A stretch of DNA of 64,000 nt, from contig JAJEJC010000005.1 in the NCBI GenBank assembly GCA_022828105.1, positions 434,001 through 498,000 of the forward strand. The letters are read 5' to 3'. The position numbers and the translations under genes are program-made. The notes beneath the pieces were generated by a model that ran no database searches, was not told where the DNA came from, and was given only the letters and a program-made list of their open reading frames with translations. This DNA is from Dehalococcoidia bacterium. Its GTDB lineage: Bacteria; Chloroflexota; Dehalococcoidia; Bin125. Shown here piece by piece: positions 18,062 through 27,684 of the stretch. The first letter of the stretch is position 1; each line of letters starts with the position of its first letter.

Positions 18062-18610
18062 ATGACCGATCGCAGCTTCGAGGACTTCGCCGCGGGCAAG
18101 CGCGCCGAGTTTCTCGAAGGCGCTCGGACGTTGGCCTGGGACGAGATCTGGCTGCGAATGGCGACTGCGCGGTTCGCGCTGATCGACGCGATCCAGGACG
18201 TCACCCAGGCACAGGCCGACTGGACGCCGCAGGGTGAGGTGGACACCGACGACGAGTCGACGTGGAGCATCTCGGAGATCATGCGGCACGTGATCACGGC
18301 GTCGCCGAACATCGCCGAGATCATCGCGGCCACCGCGAACGGCGAAACCGTGGTCAAGGGACCGCCCGGTCAGATCACGGCGCCGGTGTCGGACGTTGAC
18401 GACTTGCGGCTGCGGGTCACGTCGGTGAGTGAGCGGTTGTTGAGCGTCGGGAATGCGCTGCCTGAGGACATCGATCAATTGACGACGGTGCCGCACGCGT
18501 TCTTCGGCGACCTGCCGTCAATGGCCTGGCCCCTCTTCCAGGCGTTCCACGACGGTGACCACACGCGACAGATCATCGCCCTCAAGTCGCACCGGGACTA
18601 TCCATCCTGA
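18062..18610 (+). CDS. DinB-family protein
   Basis: A 182-residue four-helix protein resembling the DinB superfamily. The candidate metal ligands are His in EIMRHVITASPN near residue 78 and His residues in the C-terminal LFQAFHDGDHTRQI helix. DinB proteins use a three-His metal site in thiol-dependent transfer or hydrolase reactions; most are uncharacterised. It follows the LLM oxidoreductase on the same strand. Its last 13 bases overlap the convergent DUF429 gene. Confidence 0.7.
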   Translation: MTDRSFEDFAAGKRAEFLEGARTLAWDEIWLRMATARFALIDAIQDVTQAQADWTPQGEVDTDDESTWSISEIMRHVITASPNIAEIIAATANGETVVKGPPGQITAPVSDVDDLRLRVTSVSERLLSVGNALPEDIDQLTTVPHAFFGDLPSMAWPLFQAFHDGDHTRQIIALKSHRDYPS

Positions 18611-19344
18611 GGCCTCGGCGCGACGATGTAGCCGTTCGAGTCGCCGATCATCTCCCAGCGCTCAGGTTCCTTCCAGATCAGCCAGGCGGCGAGGGCGCAG
18701 GTCAGGCCGTCGAGGGTGTCGTCAAGGCGCTTGATGCTCTTGCCCTTCGCGTTCCGGACTGTCTCTGCGTCAAGCGCAGTCTCCACATCGGGGTGGTTGA
18801 GCACGCACGGCGCTTCGCGGTCAAAGAGCGCCCGCAGATGGCCCTGGTACTCCTCAAGTCCGGCGCGCTTCTGTGCGACGCGGCCCTTCTTGTAGAGAAT
18901 TCGCTCCTTGAGACGAAAGAGTCGGACGTGGATCGTGTGTGGGAAGACTTCCACTGCATAGCGCTGACTGCGATCGGCTTCCAGCAACGGACCGGGATTG
19001 AGCTCGAAGCCTCGCCTGGCTAGTGCCTTACCCAGGTCGATTCCCGCTGTGTATCCCCTCTTCACCGCATAGTGCGCTTGATGCGGACTCGCCTTGTACC
19101 TGCCGAAGATCTTCGCGACCTTACGTTCCGCATCGCGCTCCGGGCTGTAGAGCACGGGCGCATCGATAGTGACCACGAGCGGACCATCGACCGTTGCCAC
19201 TTCGTCGGCAAGAGACTCGGTTTCGCCGACGGCAGCCTCGAGCCGGGTACAGCGCAGATTCTCTCGTGAGTCGCCTTCGAGCCAGCAGATGCCGCTCTCG
19301 TTACTGGTCTTCCAGGCGAGGTCGAGGCCGATGAAGGTGGGCAT
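18598..19344 (-). CDS. DUF429 family protein (RNase H-like fold)
   Basis: A 248-residue protein that opens with MPTFIGLDLAWKTSNESGIC, the RNase H-like strand with an early Asp, followed by VTIDAPV and a C-terminal DDTLDGLTCALAAWLIW block. These are the conserved elements of DUF429, a family with predicted nuclease fold but no established role. Acidic positions Asp8, Asp60-62 region and the late Asp pair could form the metal site. Convergent with the DinB gene; 14 bases downstream of the RCC1-repeat gene. Confidence 0.8.
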   Translation of the reverse strand: MPTFIGLDLAWKTSNESGICWLEGDSRENLRCTRLEAAVGETESLADEVATVDGPLVVTIDAPVLYSPERDAERKVAKIFGRYKASPHQAHYAVKRGYTAGIDLGKALARRGFELNPGPLLEADRSQRYAVEVFPHTIHVRLFRLKERILYKKGRVAQKRAGLEEYQGHLRALFDREAPCVLNHPDVETALDAETVRNAKGKSIKRLDDTLDGLTCALAAWLIWKEPERWEMIGDSNGYIVAPRPQDG

Positions 19345-19358
19345 GACTTCGACTCACA

Positions 19359-21398
19359 CTATTCTTCGGCGCCCAGCCTGATCGATGGTCGAAAGACGTC
19401 TACATACGATCCCCAGCAAACTGTCTCACCCGTCTCTTTGACTGCGCACGTGTGCCCGTCGCCTGCGGCCACTTGACGGAACGTTCCTGTTGGCGCACTC
19501 AACTTTCCGGCGCTGTCGTCGCCCCAACAATGAAGGCTTCCATCGCTGCGCACGCCACAGTTGTGATCGCGGCCTGCGCTGACCTGTCGGAACAGTCCTT
19601 CCTGCGGCGCCGATTGGCCATCCGTGTTGTTGCCCCAGCAGATCGCGCTACCTTGTTGATTCACTCCACAACTGTGATCTCCGCCTGCGCTGACTTGTGT
19701 CCAGCGCTCGTCCGGCGCATCTGATTGCCCCGAACTGTTCACGCCCCAACAGATCGCATCCAGGTCCTCGTCGATTGCACAACTGTGCCTCCCGCCTGCG
19801 CTGACCTGAAGGAACCTCCCATCCGGCGCCGCCGACCGCCCGGCTCCGGATGAGCCCCAGCAGACCACCGACGAACTCTCCGTCAGAGCGCAACTGTGTC
19901 TACCTCCTGCGCTGACTTCCAGGTAGCGACCCGTTGGCACGTCCGATTCCCCGTCACGATTGCCCCCCCAGCAGACCACGGACCCTTCCCCATCCAACGC
20001 ACAAGTGTGATTCCTGCCCGCGCTCACCTGCACGTAGTCTCCCGCCGGGGGCGTTGGGCGGCCTTTCTCCGTGGGGCCCCAACACACGACAGTTCCTTCT
20101 TCAACCATCGCGCAGCTATAGCCGCCTCCGGAGCTCACTTGAACGGAGTTTCCGGTCGGTAATGCGGACTGAGTGAACTCATCAGCTCCCCAGCAGACCA
20201 CTGTTCCATCTTCAGCTAACGCGCAGCTATGGGAACCCCCGGCGCTGACCAGGGCATAGCTCCCGGATGGCGCTTCGGTCTGGCCAGACCAGTTTCCGCC
20301 CCAACAGACGAGCGTGCTTCCTTCGTTCAGTCCACAGGTGTGCCCGCCGCCTGTATTGATTTGCCTATAGCGATCAGGCGGTGCTTCAAGCTCGCCGAAT
20401 CGCTCGTCGCCCCAACACGTCACACTGCCGTTTTCTCTCAGCGCACAGACACGAGCAGCGGCAACACTCACATGAGCAAACTGTCCCGATGGCGCTTCAG
20501 TTTCGCCGCTTTCATTGTTCCCCCAACATGTCACTATTCCTTGTTGTCCAAGTGCGCAGCTAGTGGTACCGCCCACATCCACCTGTGTATAGATCCCCGT
20601 CGGCGCGTCCGATTCACCGAACTCGTTGCTGCCCCAGCAAACCACCTCGCCACGTTCAGTCAGTGCGCAGCTGTGATCGTCGCCGACACTGATTTGTCGA
20701 TAGCTTCCGGGAGGCGCCGTCGCCTGACCGAACCAGTCTCCGCCCCAGCAGACAACTTCCCCTTCCATGTCCAGCGCACAACTGTGAGACCATCCTGCAC
20801 TCACTTGAACGAATCGCCCTGCAGGAGCCTCAGCCTGACCACTCCAGTTCGCGCCCCAGCAGACAACCCTGTCCCCCTCGCCGAGCACGCAGGTATGGTT
20901 TCCGCCAGCGGACAACTGAACCACGCGGATTGTCTCGGCAGGCGTCAATGGCGTGGATTCAACGCCAGTGGCTTCTTCAATACCTTGACTCTGCTGAGAC
21001 TCTTGTTGGGATCCCGATGAGGCGGCAGATGTCTGCTGTCCACTGCTTTGCTCCTCGTCGACCTGGCTCGACGACTCCGAGGCTATGGCGTTCGAAGGTT
21101 CCTCTTGCCTCTGCTCGGCCCTTGCGACCGAGTCTTCCGGCCTGGCCTCCTCCGAAGCAGATGCGGAGCCAGACTGTTGCCTTGAACGCTTCGCTTGATT
21201 CTCTCGATCCTGTTCCAAGGCTGTCTGCGCCGACACGCCGGGGTCGTCAGGCTGCCCCTGCTCGGCCTGATCGACTTCGTCTCGCGTTGCGTCGTCTGCG
21301 GTGCAACTGGTTATGGCTACGACGCAGACCAGTACCGCTGCAAGTGCGAACGCTGGCCGCAACCAGTCATATGACCAAGCAAGCAACCAGGGAAGCAT
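19359..21398 (-). CDS. Secreted RCC1-repeat lipoprotein (beta-propeller)
   Basis: A 679-residue protein. The signal peptide ends in lipobox VVAITSC-TADD. A Gln/Ser/Glu-rich, probably disordered linker of about 130 residues follows, then about 13 repeats of 37-38 residues plus a partial one, each with the RCC1 core HSCAL…VCWG…G…AP.G. Each repeat keeps two Cys, so disulfides within or between blades are likely in this exported protein. Two seven-bladed propellers would need about 14 repeats, which is close. Such proteins usually bind partners at the surface; the ligand is unknown. Base composition is lower in G+C than the neighbouring core genes. Confidence 0.85.
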   Translation of the reverse strand: MLPWLLAWSYDWLRPAFALAAVLVCVVAITSCTADDATRDEVDQAEQGQPDDPGVSAQTALEQDRENQAKRSRQQSGSASASEEARPEDSVARAEQRQEEPSNAIASESSSQVDEEQSSGQQTSAASSGSQQESQQSQGIEEATGVESTPLTPAETIRVVQLSAGGNHTCVLGEGDRVVCWGANWSGQAEAPAGRFVQVSAGWSHSCALDMEGEVVCWGGDWFGQATAPPGSYRQISVGDDHSCALTERGEVVCWGSNEFGESDAPTGIYTQVDVGGTTSCALGQQGIVTCWGNNESGETEAPSGQFAHVSVAAARVCALRENGSVTCWGDERFGELEAPPDRYRQINTGGGHTCGLNEGSTLVCWGGNWSGQTEAPSGSYALVSAGGSHSCALAEDGTVVCWGADEFTQSALPTGNSVQVSSGGGYSCAMVEEGTVVCWGPTEKGRPTPPAGDYVQVSAGRNHTCALDGEGSVVCWGGNRDGESDVPTGRYLEVSAGGRHSCALTESSSVVCWGSSGAGRSAAPDGRFLQVSAGGRHSCAIDEDLDAICWGVNSSGQSDAPDERWTQVSAGGDHSCGVNQQGSAICWGNNTDGQSAPQEGLFRQVSAGRDHNCGVRSDGSLHCWGDDSAGKLSAPTGTFRQVAAGDGHTCAVKETGETVCWGSYVDVFRPSIRLGAEE

Positions 21399-21412
21399 CA
21401 ACGACTTCCCTG

Positions 21413-22303
21413 CTAACGATCGCGCGGGGCCTGGGAGTAGTCGCCGAAGGGGCCGTCTCGCCAGGCGAGGGCTCCCTTGAGGCCTTCGTCGCGCATCCGG
21501 CGCGACCACTCGTAGTGCTGGCTGGTGAACGTGCCGACCGCGTCGAGGTCGGTGCTGCTGCGCAGCGACGAGTAGATGCCCATGTTCTCGTAGAAACGGT
21601 TCATGTGAACCTTGAGCTGGGCCAGGTGGTCGGCGGGCAGGTTCGAGATACGCTCGGCCAGGGCCAGCGTCTTCTCTTCCAGCTCGTCGCGCGGGACGGC
21701 GTAGTTGATCAGGTCGAGCTCGGCCGCCTGCGTCGCGCGAATCGGGTCGCCGGTGTAGAACAGCTCCTTGGCCTTGCGCATGTTGGTCAGCAAGGGCAGG
21801 ATCGCCGAGGTGCGCGAGCCGGCGAAGCGCAGACCGGGGTGACCGATCTGGGTGTCCTCAGCGGCCACGACGAGGTCGGCCATCATCGACAGCTCGAAGC
21901 CGCCCGCAATCGCGTAGCCGTGCAGTTGCGCGATGGTCACCTTCTGCATGTTCCAGAAGTAGAGCCAGATATCGGTCACGCGGGCCATGCCGCCGCGGAT
22001 ACCCATGATCAGGCGGTTGCCGTCGTCGTCGACGGTGCGGAAGCGGCGGTGGATCGCGTCGGCGCCGTAGCCGCCGGCCGGGGTCAGGTCGTAGCCCGCC
22101 GAGAAGGTCCGGCCGGCGCCCTTGACGATGATCACGCGGACATCGTCGTCGGCTTCGAAGTACTCGCAGGCGTCGCGGAAGTCGTAGATCAGCTCCTGCG
22201 AGAGCGCGTTCATCTTCTCCGGCCGGTTGAGCGTGAGGATGCCGATCCGGTCGTCGGTGCCGGTGCGCTCGAGCAGGACATTTTCGAAGGTCGGGAGGGA
22301 CAT
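21413..22303 (-). CDS. Enoyl-CoA hydratase/isomerase family protein (crotonase fold)
   Basis: A 296-residue crotonase. It shows GILTLNRPEKMNALSQEL, the oxyanion-hole block FSAGYDLT and IAGGFELSMMADLVVAA. The Glu in GGFEL aligns with one catalytic Glu of hydratases, but the second, usually in a PE(I/V)xLG block, is replaced (IGHPGLRFAG). The chemistry may therefore be isomerase, hydrolase or carbon-carbon bond cleavage rather than simple hydration. Divergent from the solute-binding lipoprotein gene, with 100 bases between. Confidence 0.85.
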   Translation of the reverse strand: MSLPTFENVLLERTGTDDRIGILTLNRPEKMNALSQELIYDFRDACEYFEADDDVRVIIVKGAGRTFSAGYDLTPAGGYGADAIHRRFRTVDDDGNRLIMGIRGGMARVTDIWLYFWNMQKVTIAQLHGYAIAGGFELSMMADLVVAAEDTQIGHPGLRFAGSRTSAILPLLTNMRKAKELFYTGDPIRATQAAELDLINYAVPRDELEEKTLALAERISNLPADHLAQLKVHMNRFYENMGIYSSLRSSTDLDAVGTFTSQHYEWSRRMRDEGLKGALAWRDGPFGDYSQAPRDR

Positions 22304-22403
22304 GAGGTGTACTCCAGGTACAGATGTGAGTTGGCGGTGAGTCCGCATCAGGCTAGCCGACGGCTGTTGATAGGCTTCCTGTGACATCGACATTGAGCCA
22401 GGG

Positions 22404-24215
22404 ATGACTATGAGATTGATACTCGCGATGCTCGTTGCCGGGAGCGTGATGCTGCTGGCCTGCAGTGACGAAATCCCCACGGTCTCCGACGATTCGCATA
22501 GCGCGGAATCGGACACGGTGTCCGGCCTCGTCGCCAACGCCGATGCGTTTGAGTACGAGATCGGGGAGCACGGCGGGACGCTGACGTTCGCCACCATCTC
22601 AGAGCCGCTCACGTTCAATCTGGCCCTGGCGAATGACGCCGGCTCGTCGGGCGTGCTGGGCAACCTGTTTGAAGGGCTGACCGACATCTCCTGGCTGACC
22701 GGAGAGCCGCAGCCGAACCTGGCCCACACATGGGACGTATCGGCTGACGGGTTGACCTGGACCTTCTATCTGCGCCGCGATGTCCGATGGCACGACGGCG
22801 AGGCGTTCAGCGCGGCCGATGTCGAGTTCACCTTCAACGAGATCATCTACAACGAAGCCATCCCGACATCGACCCGGGCCGCCTTCACCTTCCGCCTGCT
22901 CGACGAGGACGGGCAATGGCAGACAGCCCCGATGACGGTCGAGGCGATTGACGAGTTCACGGTTCAGTTCGTGTTACCGGTCTCGTTCGCGCCATTCTTG
23001 CGATCGATGGGCACGGCGATCTACCCGCAGCACATCCTGCAGCCAAGCGTCGACGATGGCACGTTCAATGAGGTGTGGGGGATCGAGACGGAGCCGTCGG
23101 AAATCATCGGCACCGGACCGTTCCTGATCGATCAATACGTCGCCGGGGAGCGCGTGAGCTTCACTCGCAATCCGAATTACTGGATGACCGATGCCGAGGG
23201 CAACCAGCTTCCCTACCTCGACCGCGTGGTTCAGGTGATCGTTCCTGAGTTGGAGGACGAGTTGGAAGCGTTCCGCTCGGGGTTGGCCGACACCCACGGT
23301 GTGCTTGGCTCGGAGTATGAGGAACTGGCGCTGTTGCAGGACGATGAGAACTTCACCATTCACCGCCGCGGCCCGACCTTCGGGACCGTCTTCCTTAGCT
23401 TCAACCAGAATCGCGACCGCGACCCCGAGTCGGGCGAGGCGTACGTGCCGGCGGATCGCCTGCACTGGTTCACGAACCTCGAGTTCCGACGCGCCATCGC
23501 CCACGCGGTCGACAAGAACGCGATCATCGACCAGGTACAGCACGGTCTGGGCTACCCGCAGTGGTCTGCGGTCAGTCCGGCCAGCGGCGACTTCCACAAC
23601 CCCGACGTGGCGACGTACGAATTCGATCTCGATCGGGCTGCGCGCATCCTGGATGATCTCGGTTGGACCGATCGCGACGGCAACGGATTCCGTGAGGACG
23701 ATCTGGGCAACGAGATCGCGTTCAGCCTGGCGACCAACGAGGGCAACACGGTTCGCGAGCAGGTCGCTGGCATCATCCATGAGCGCATGATTGAACTCGG
23801 CTTGAATGTCGAACTGCAAATCATCGACTTTGGCGACCTGGTCGGCCAGTTGACGACGACGTTCGACTGGGACGCCATCGTGATCGGGCTCACGGGAGGT
23901 CCGGATCCGTGGTCCGGCATCGTGGTCTGGCACAGCAGCGAAACACTGCACCTCTGGCATCCGAATCAGTCCGAGCCGGCGACCGCGTGGGAGGCCGAGG
24001 TTGATGAGCTCTACGTCCTCGGCAGCCAGGAGCTGGATCGCGAACGGCGCATTGCGCTCTACCACCGGGCGCAGGAGATCATCGCCGAGAACCTGCCGCT
24101 GATCTACACCACGCTGCCCGAACGGCTCTCGGCCGTGCGCAACGTCTTTGGCAACACGACGCCGACACTCTACGGCCTGTGGGACATTCGTTACCTGTAC
24201 CGGACGGATGAGTAG
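22404..24215 (+). CDS. Family 5 ABC transporter solute-binding lipoprotein (peptide/nickel type)
   Basis: A 603-residue extracytoplasmic binding protein. The lipobox lies in VMLLAC-SDE near residue 20. The family 5 signature (NLFEGLTD…PNLAHTWDVSADGLTWTFYL) is followed by WHDGEAFSAADVEFTFNEI, and later REQVAGIIHERMIELGLNVE. These proteins capture oligopeptides, nickel chelates or other small ligands for DppBCDF/OppBCDF-type importers. No cognate permease or ATPase lies nearby, so it is an orphan binding protein here. Confidence 0.88.
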   Translation: MTMRLILAMLVAGSVMLLACSDEIPTVSDDSHSAESDTVSGLVANADAFEYEIGEHGGTLTFATISEPLTFNLALANDAGSSGVLGNLFEGLTDISWLTGEPQPNLAHTWDVSADGLTWTFYLRRDVRWHDGEAFSAADVEFTFNEIIYNEAIPTSTRAAFTFRLLDEDGQWQTAPMTVEAIDEFTVQFVLPVSFAPFLRSMGTAIYPQHILQPSVDDGTFNEVWGIETEPSEIIGTGPFLIDQYVAGERVSFTRNPNYWMTDAEGNQLPYLDRVVQVIVPELEDELEAFRSGLADTHGVLGSEYEELALLQDDENFTIHRRGPTFGTVFLSFNQNRDRDPESGEAYVPADRLHWFTNLEFRRAIAHAVDKNAIIDQVQHGLGYPQWSAVSPASGDFHNPDVATYEFDLDRAARILDDLGWTDRDGNGFREDDLGNEIAFSLATNEGNTVREQVAGIIHERMIELGLNVELQIIDFGDLVGQLTTTFDWDAIVIGLTGGPDPWSGIVVWHSSETLHLWHPNQSEPATAWEAEVDELYVLGSQELDRERRIALYHRAQEIIAENLPLIYTTLPERLSAVRNVFGNTTPTLYGLWDIRYLYRTDE

Positions 24216-24339
24216 CCGAACAGCCGAGACGGGTGAGCCGACGATCTCGCTCGACAAGCCGTCGTTCAAGTCTCTAGCCTGTAGCCGAGTGGACTGACGC
24301 CCGTGCGGGTTCGCCCGCGACTGCCTGAGGAGCCTGACG

Positions 24340-25407
24340 ATGGTGACTGCTGACAAGCTCAACGAACTGCAACTCGAACCGGAGGCGCCGGAGCTTGATC
24401 TCTCCTGGTTGAATCTGGACACGGTGTGGGGCGTCTCGGCCGAACCGGGCCGCAAGGGGCTCACGCTGCAGCAGATCAACAAGACGATCTACGGCGAGAT
24501 TCCGACCACTTCGGAGGACAGCTCGGCCCGGCCGCGCGGCGCCGCTCCGCCCGAGGGCGCGACCCCGCGCATGACCCCGTGGGTGCTGGGCGACGCGACC
24601 GAGACCTTCTCCGACTCAGCCGCGCTGCTCTACGACGAAGCGGTCTCGCGCCAGTGGTCGTCGGCGACCGACATCCCCTGGGACACGCTGGACGAGCTGC
24701 CCGAGGACATCGAGCGGGCGATGGTGCAACTCTGCACCTCGCTGACGGAGGTCGAGTTCATCGCCGGCGACGTGCCGGGCAAGTGGCTGCCGCGGATCGC
24801 GGCCGACCACTTCGAATCGGGACTCTTCCTGATGTCGCAGGTGATGGACGAGGCGCGCCACACGGATGTCTTCCGCAAGCGCGCGCTGGCCAACGGCGGC
24901 GGTTTATTGCTGCAGGGCGGCGGCGGCGGCCTGCGCCAGATTCTCGAGGCCGAGGACTTCACCCAGATGTCCTCGATGCTGCACATCCTGGGCGAGGGGT
25001 TCGTCCAGTCGCTCTTCCGCCTGGGCGAGCTGATTGCCCACAACGAGGCCGAGAAGCGCATCTTCCGCCTCGCCGCGCAGGATGAATCACGGCACGTCGC
25101 CTACGGCGTGACGCACCTGAAGTACACGCTGGAACACGAGCCCGAGAAGGCCGAGGAGGTCCACTGGACGCTCGACATGTTCGAGGACACGCTGGTCGAC
25201 CCCGACCAGGCCAACCCCGGACTCGCCGGCGCGCTGGTCTACCTGCTCGGCGACGGCGATGTCGACGAGGGTTGGCGGCTGTTCTGGCACGTGCGCCGCA
25301 AGCAGGTGCTCGAGTACCTGCACCGGCTCGACGTGGCCGGACTCGGCGGACGGCTGGAGACCGGTCGTCTGCACCCGTCCCTCGCCGGTGCGCTCGACGA
25401 GAACTAG
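24340..25407 (+). CDS. Ferritin-like carboxylate-bridged diiron protein
   Basis: A 355-residue helical protein with two EXXH motifs: DEARH near residue 173 and DESRH near 250, plus Glu residues in TEVEFIAGD and ILGEGFVQS that could complete a four-Glu/two-His diiron site. It resembles R2-like or AurF-like oxidases and N-oxygenases, but no specific family is clear. A Gly-rich loop (GGGLLLQGGGGG) separates the two halves. It lies just upstream of a homologous gene that has lost much of the metal site, suggesting the two products form a complex. Confidence 0.75.
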   Translation: MVTADKLNELQLEPEAPELDLSWLNLDTVWGVSAEPGRKGLTLQQINKTIYGEIPTTSEDSSARPRGAAPPEGATPRMTPWVLGDATETFSDSAALLYDEAVSRQWSSATDIPWDTLDELPEDIERAMVQLCTSLTEVEFIAGDVPGKWLPRIAADHFESGLFLMSQVMDEARHTDVFRKRALANGGGLLLQGGGGGLRQILEAEDFTQMSSMLHILGEGFVQSLFRLGELIAHNEAEKRIFRLAAQDESRHVAYGVTHLKYTLEHEPEKAEEVHWTLDMFEDTLVDPDQANPGLAGALVYLLGDGDVDEGWRLFWHVRRKQVLEYLHRLDVAGLGGRLETGRLHPSLAGALDEN

Positions 25408-25500
25408 GCAAGACCGCGCGTCAATGCGACGGAACGCAGGGGCGACCCATGAGGTCGCCCCTGCGCGTCTTGACGAACCGTGGAGATTGGGAGGCAACAC

Positions 25501-26595
25501 ATGCCCGACAACGATGTGATCGCCGCCGCGAAGGAGCGACTGGAGCAGTCGGGGCTGCCCTCGACCTGGCTCGACATTCCCGTGCACTGGGGCGTCAAGG
25601 CGAAGGAGCAGGCCACGCCGGAGAACGGCGGGCTGCGCTTCCAGATGCTCAACGTCGATGTCTACGGCGAGGTGCCCGAGTACTGGGACAACAACACCGA
25701 GATTCCGCGCGGCGCCGTGCCCGACACGCGCACCGAGCAGATGGGCTACTCGATCTTCAACAAGGCGGAAGTCTGGTCGGACCTCTGCGCGGATCTGTAT
25801 GAGGACGCGATCGCCGATCGCTGGAACTCCTCTGCCGACATTCCCTGGGACTCGCTTGAGCCGATCGGTGCTGACCTGGAACGAGCGGTCTGCCAGATAG
25901 CCACGTTGATGTCGGAGTACGGCTGGACCAAGGCGCAGACTACGGGCCGCTGGCTGCAGGAGATCTCCTACGGCTACATCGAAGTCAAGCTGTTTCTGGG
26001 CACCGTGGTCTTCGACGCGGCGCGGATGTTCGAGGTCTGGCGCAAGCGCGCCCTGGCCAACGGCGGCGGCATGGGCCGCGGCGGACGCAACTGGAAGTTC
26101 TTGCCGCTGACCCAGAGCTACACGTTCTCGGAGTTTGTGGTCGCGTCGATCATGCACGACTCGATGCTGCTCACGCTGCTGCGCCGCGGCGAGCAGCTCG
26201 CCCGGACCGACGCCGAGCGCCGCATCTACCAACTCTGCGAGCAGGACCTTGAGCGGCACCTGGCCTACTTCGTCGATCACATGCGCTACCTGATGCTCAA
26301 GGAGCCGGTGCGGCGCGAGGAGATCCATCGCTACATGAACAAGGCCGAGTGGTACCTGGCCAAGGACGGCGACGACACGCTCTACAGCGCGCTCGCCGTG
26401 ATCATGGGCGACGGTCGTGAAGGCGCGGAAGAAGCAATGGCCGATGTGGCCGAACTGCGCCGCGAGCAGATCGAGACGTACCTGGGTTACCTGCGGCAGT
26501 GCCACCTCGCCGATCGGCAGGATCGGCTCAACGAAGAGCTGCGCAAGTGGGCCGGGATGGTCGAGCTGGAGGAAGAGGAGAAAATTCCGGTCTAG
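25501..26595 (+). CDS. Ferritin-like paralogue with degenerate diiron site
   Basis: A 364-residue homologue of the preceding protein, sharing GEVP/DIPWDSL blocks, RKRALANGGG, and the same helix order. The first EXXH motif (DEARH in the neighbour) is replaced by DAARM, and the Glu of the GEG helix by Asp (MHDSMLL). The second motif survives as LERH. It probably cannot bind two irons and may act as a partner subunit. A GGGAGG ribosome-binding site at 25490-25495 supports the start. Tandem duplication with divergence is the simplest origin. Confidence 0.72.
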   Translation: MPDNDVIAAAKERLEQSGLPSTWLDIPVHWGVKAKEQATPENGGLRFQMLNVDVYGEVPEYWDNNTEIPRGAVPDTRTEQMGYSIFNKAEVWSDLCADLYEDAIADRWNSSADIPWDSLEPIGADLERAVCQIATLMSEYGWTKAQTTGRWLQEISYGYIEVKLFLGTVVFDAARMFEVWRKRALANGGGMGRGGRNWKFLPLTQSYTFSEFVVASIMHDSMLLTLLRRGEQLARTDAERRIYQLCEQDLERHLAYFVDHMRYLMLKEPVRREEIHRYMNKAEWYLAKDGDDTLYSALAVIMGDGREGAEEAMADVAELRREQIETYLGYLRQCHLADRQDRLNEELRKWAGMVELEEEEKIPV

Positions 26596-26604
26596 CGCGT
26601 GAGC

Positions 26605-26650
26605 GCCCCCCTCTGCCTTCGGCATCTCCCCCCGCTTCGCGGGGGGAGAG
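26605..26650 (+). repeat. Double-hairpin repeat, copy 2
   Basis: Short first stem TGCC-TTC-GGCA and second stem CTCCCCCCGC-TTC-type loop with its complement. Lies between convergent genes, 48 bases beyond the 3' end of the metallo-hydrolase gene. A decayed second half-copy (Gly-Cys-rich GAGGCGGGGGAGAG) follows at about 26669-26697. Confidence 0.85.
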
Positions 26651-26698
26651 TCGGGTGAGGCACCTGATCGGCATTGCCGCCTGCGAGGCGGGGGAGAG

Positions 26699-27649
26699 TC
26701 AGGCGAGACACCTGAGGGGCTGGCCGCCGTTGTATTCGAGCATCTGGCCCATTGCGGCGAGCATGTCGATTTCGGCGCCCCACGCTTCGCCACGCAGTTC
26801 GCTGTAGGCGCGGTGCAGGTTGCCGACGATCCGCTCGGTGTCGGTCCATTCGCCGAAGCGGCCCAGGTCGAGGTCGCGGGCGGCTGCGAGCGGATCGACT
26901 CCGCCGTCGTAGGCGGCCCTGGCTGTTTCCTGGACGAATGCCAGGTAGGCGTCGACGTCGTCCAGCACCGAGGCGTCGGCGACCGGTCCGTGGCCGGGGA
27001 TCACGGTTTCGATCGGCAACTCCTTGAGCCGGACCAGCGCCGAACGCCAGCCCGCGACCGAGCCCATCAGCGCGAAGGGCGTGCCACGATTGAAGACGAT
27101 GTCGCCGGCGATCAGCACCCTGCGCTCGGGAATCCAGACGACGGCGTCGGTGTTGGTGTGTGCGGGCGAGACGTAGATCAGTTGCAGCTCGAGGTCGCCG
27201 GCGAAGAGCGTCATCGCGTCATCGAACACAACGCTGGGCGCGGCCGGGCGGAATTCGCCCCACTCAACGCCGGGGAACATCTGCGGCGCGCGTGCCGGCA
27301 GATCCGGCGCGTCGCGCAGCACGTCCTCGCGGCAGCGTCGGTGCCCGACGATCACAGCGTCGTCGGCGAAGAGGAAGTTGCCGTAGGTGTGATCGAAGTG
27401 GCTGTGCGTGTTTACCAGCGTGCGCACCGGGTTGGGGGAGAGACTGGCAATCGCGTCGCGGAAAGCGCGTGTGCGTCGTTCAGTGGCGCAGGCGTCGACG
27501 GCGATCACCTGTCCGCCGGCGTCGACGAAGGCCGGGTTGTTCAGGCACCAGGAACCGTCGTGCTGGATGTAGGCAAAGATGCCCTCCGAGACTTCGACCA
27601 CTTCGGGCTTCGGCAGGATGTCGTTGTGGGAAGTGTGTTCGCTGCTCAT
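26699..27649 (-). CDS. MBL-fold metallo-hydrolase
   Basis: A 316-residue metallo-beta-lactamase-fold protein. The metal motif THSHFDHTYG gives His82, His84, Asp86 and His87; further ligands are His in SPAHTNTD and Asp in IAGDIVFN, with a final His in PGHGP. This set fits quinoprotein relay or SoxH-like and general class B hydrolases; the substrate is unknown. The start at 27649 has AAGGACGAG upstream. Flanked by double-hairpin repeats on both sides. Confidence 0.88.
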   Translation of the reverse strand: MSSEHTSHNDILPKPEVVEVSEGIFAYIQHDGSWCLNNPAFVDAGGQVIAVDACATERRTRAFRDAIASLSPNPVRTLVNTHSHFDHTYGNFLFADDAVIVGHRRCREDVLRDAPDLPARAPQMFPGVEWGEFRPAAPSVVFDDAMTLFAGDLELQLIYVSPAHTNTDAVVWIPERRVLIAGDIVFNRGTPFALMGSVAGWRSALVRLKELPIETVIPGHGPVADASVLDDVDAYLAFVQETARAAYDGGVDPLAAARDLDLGRFGEWTDTERIVGNLHRAYSELRGEAWGAEIDMLAAMGQMLEYNGGQPLRCLA

Positions 27650-27684
27650 TGACTCGTCCTTGCTTGTCAGACGCGGGGTTTTCA

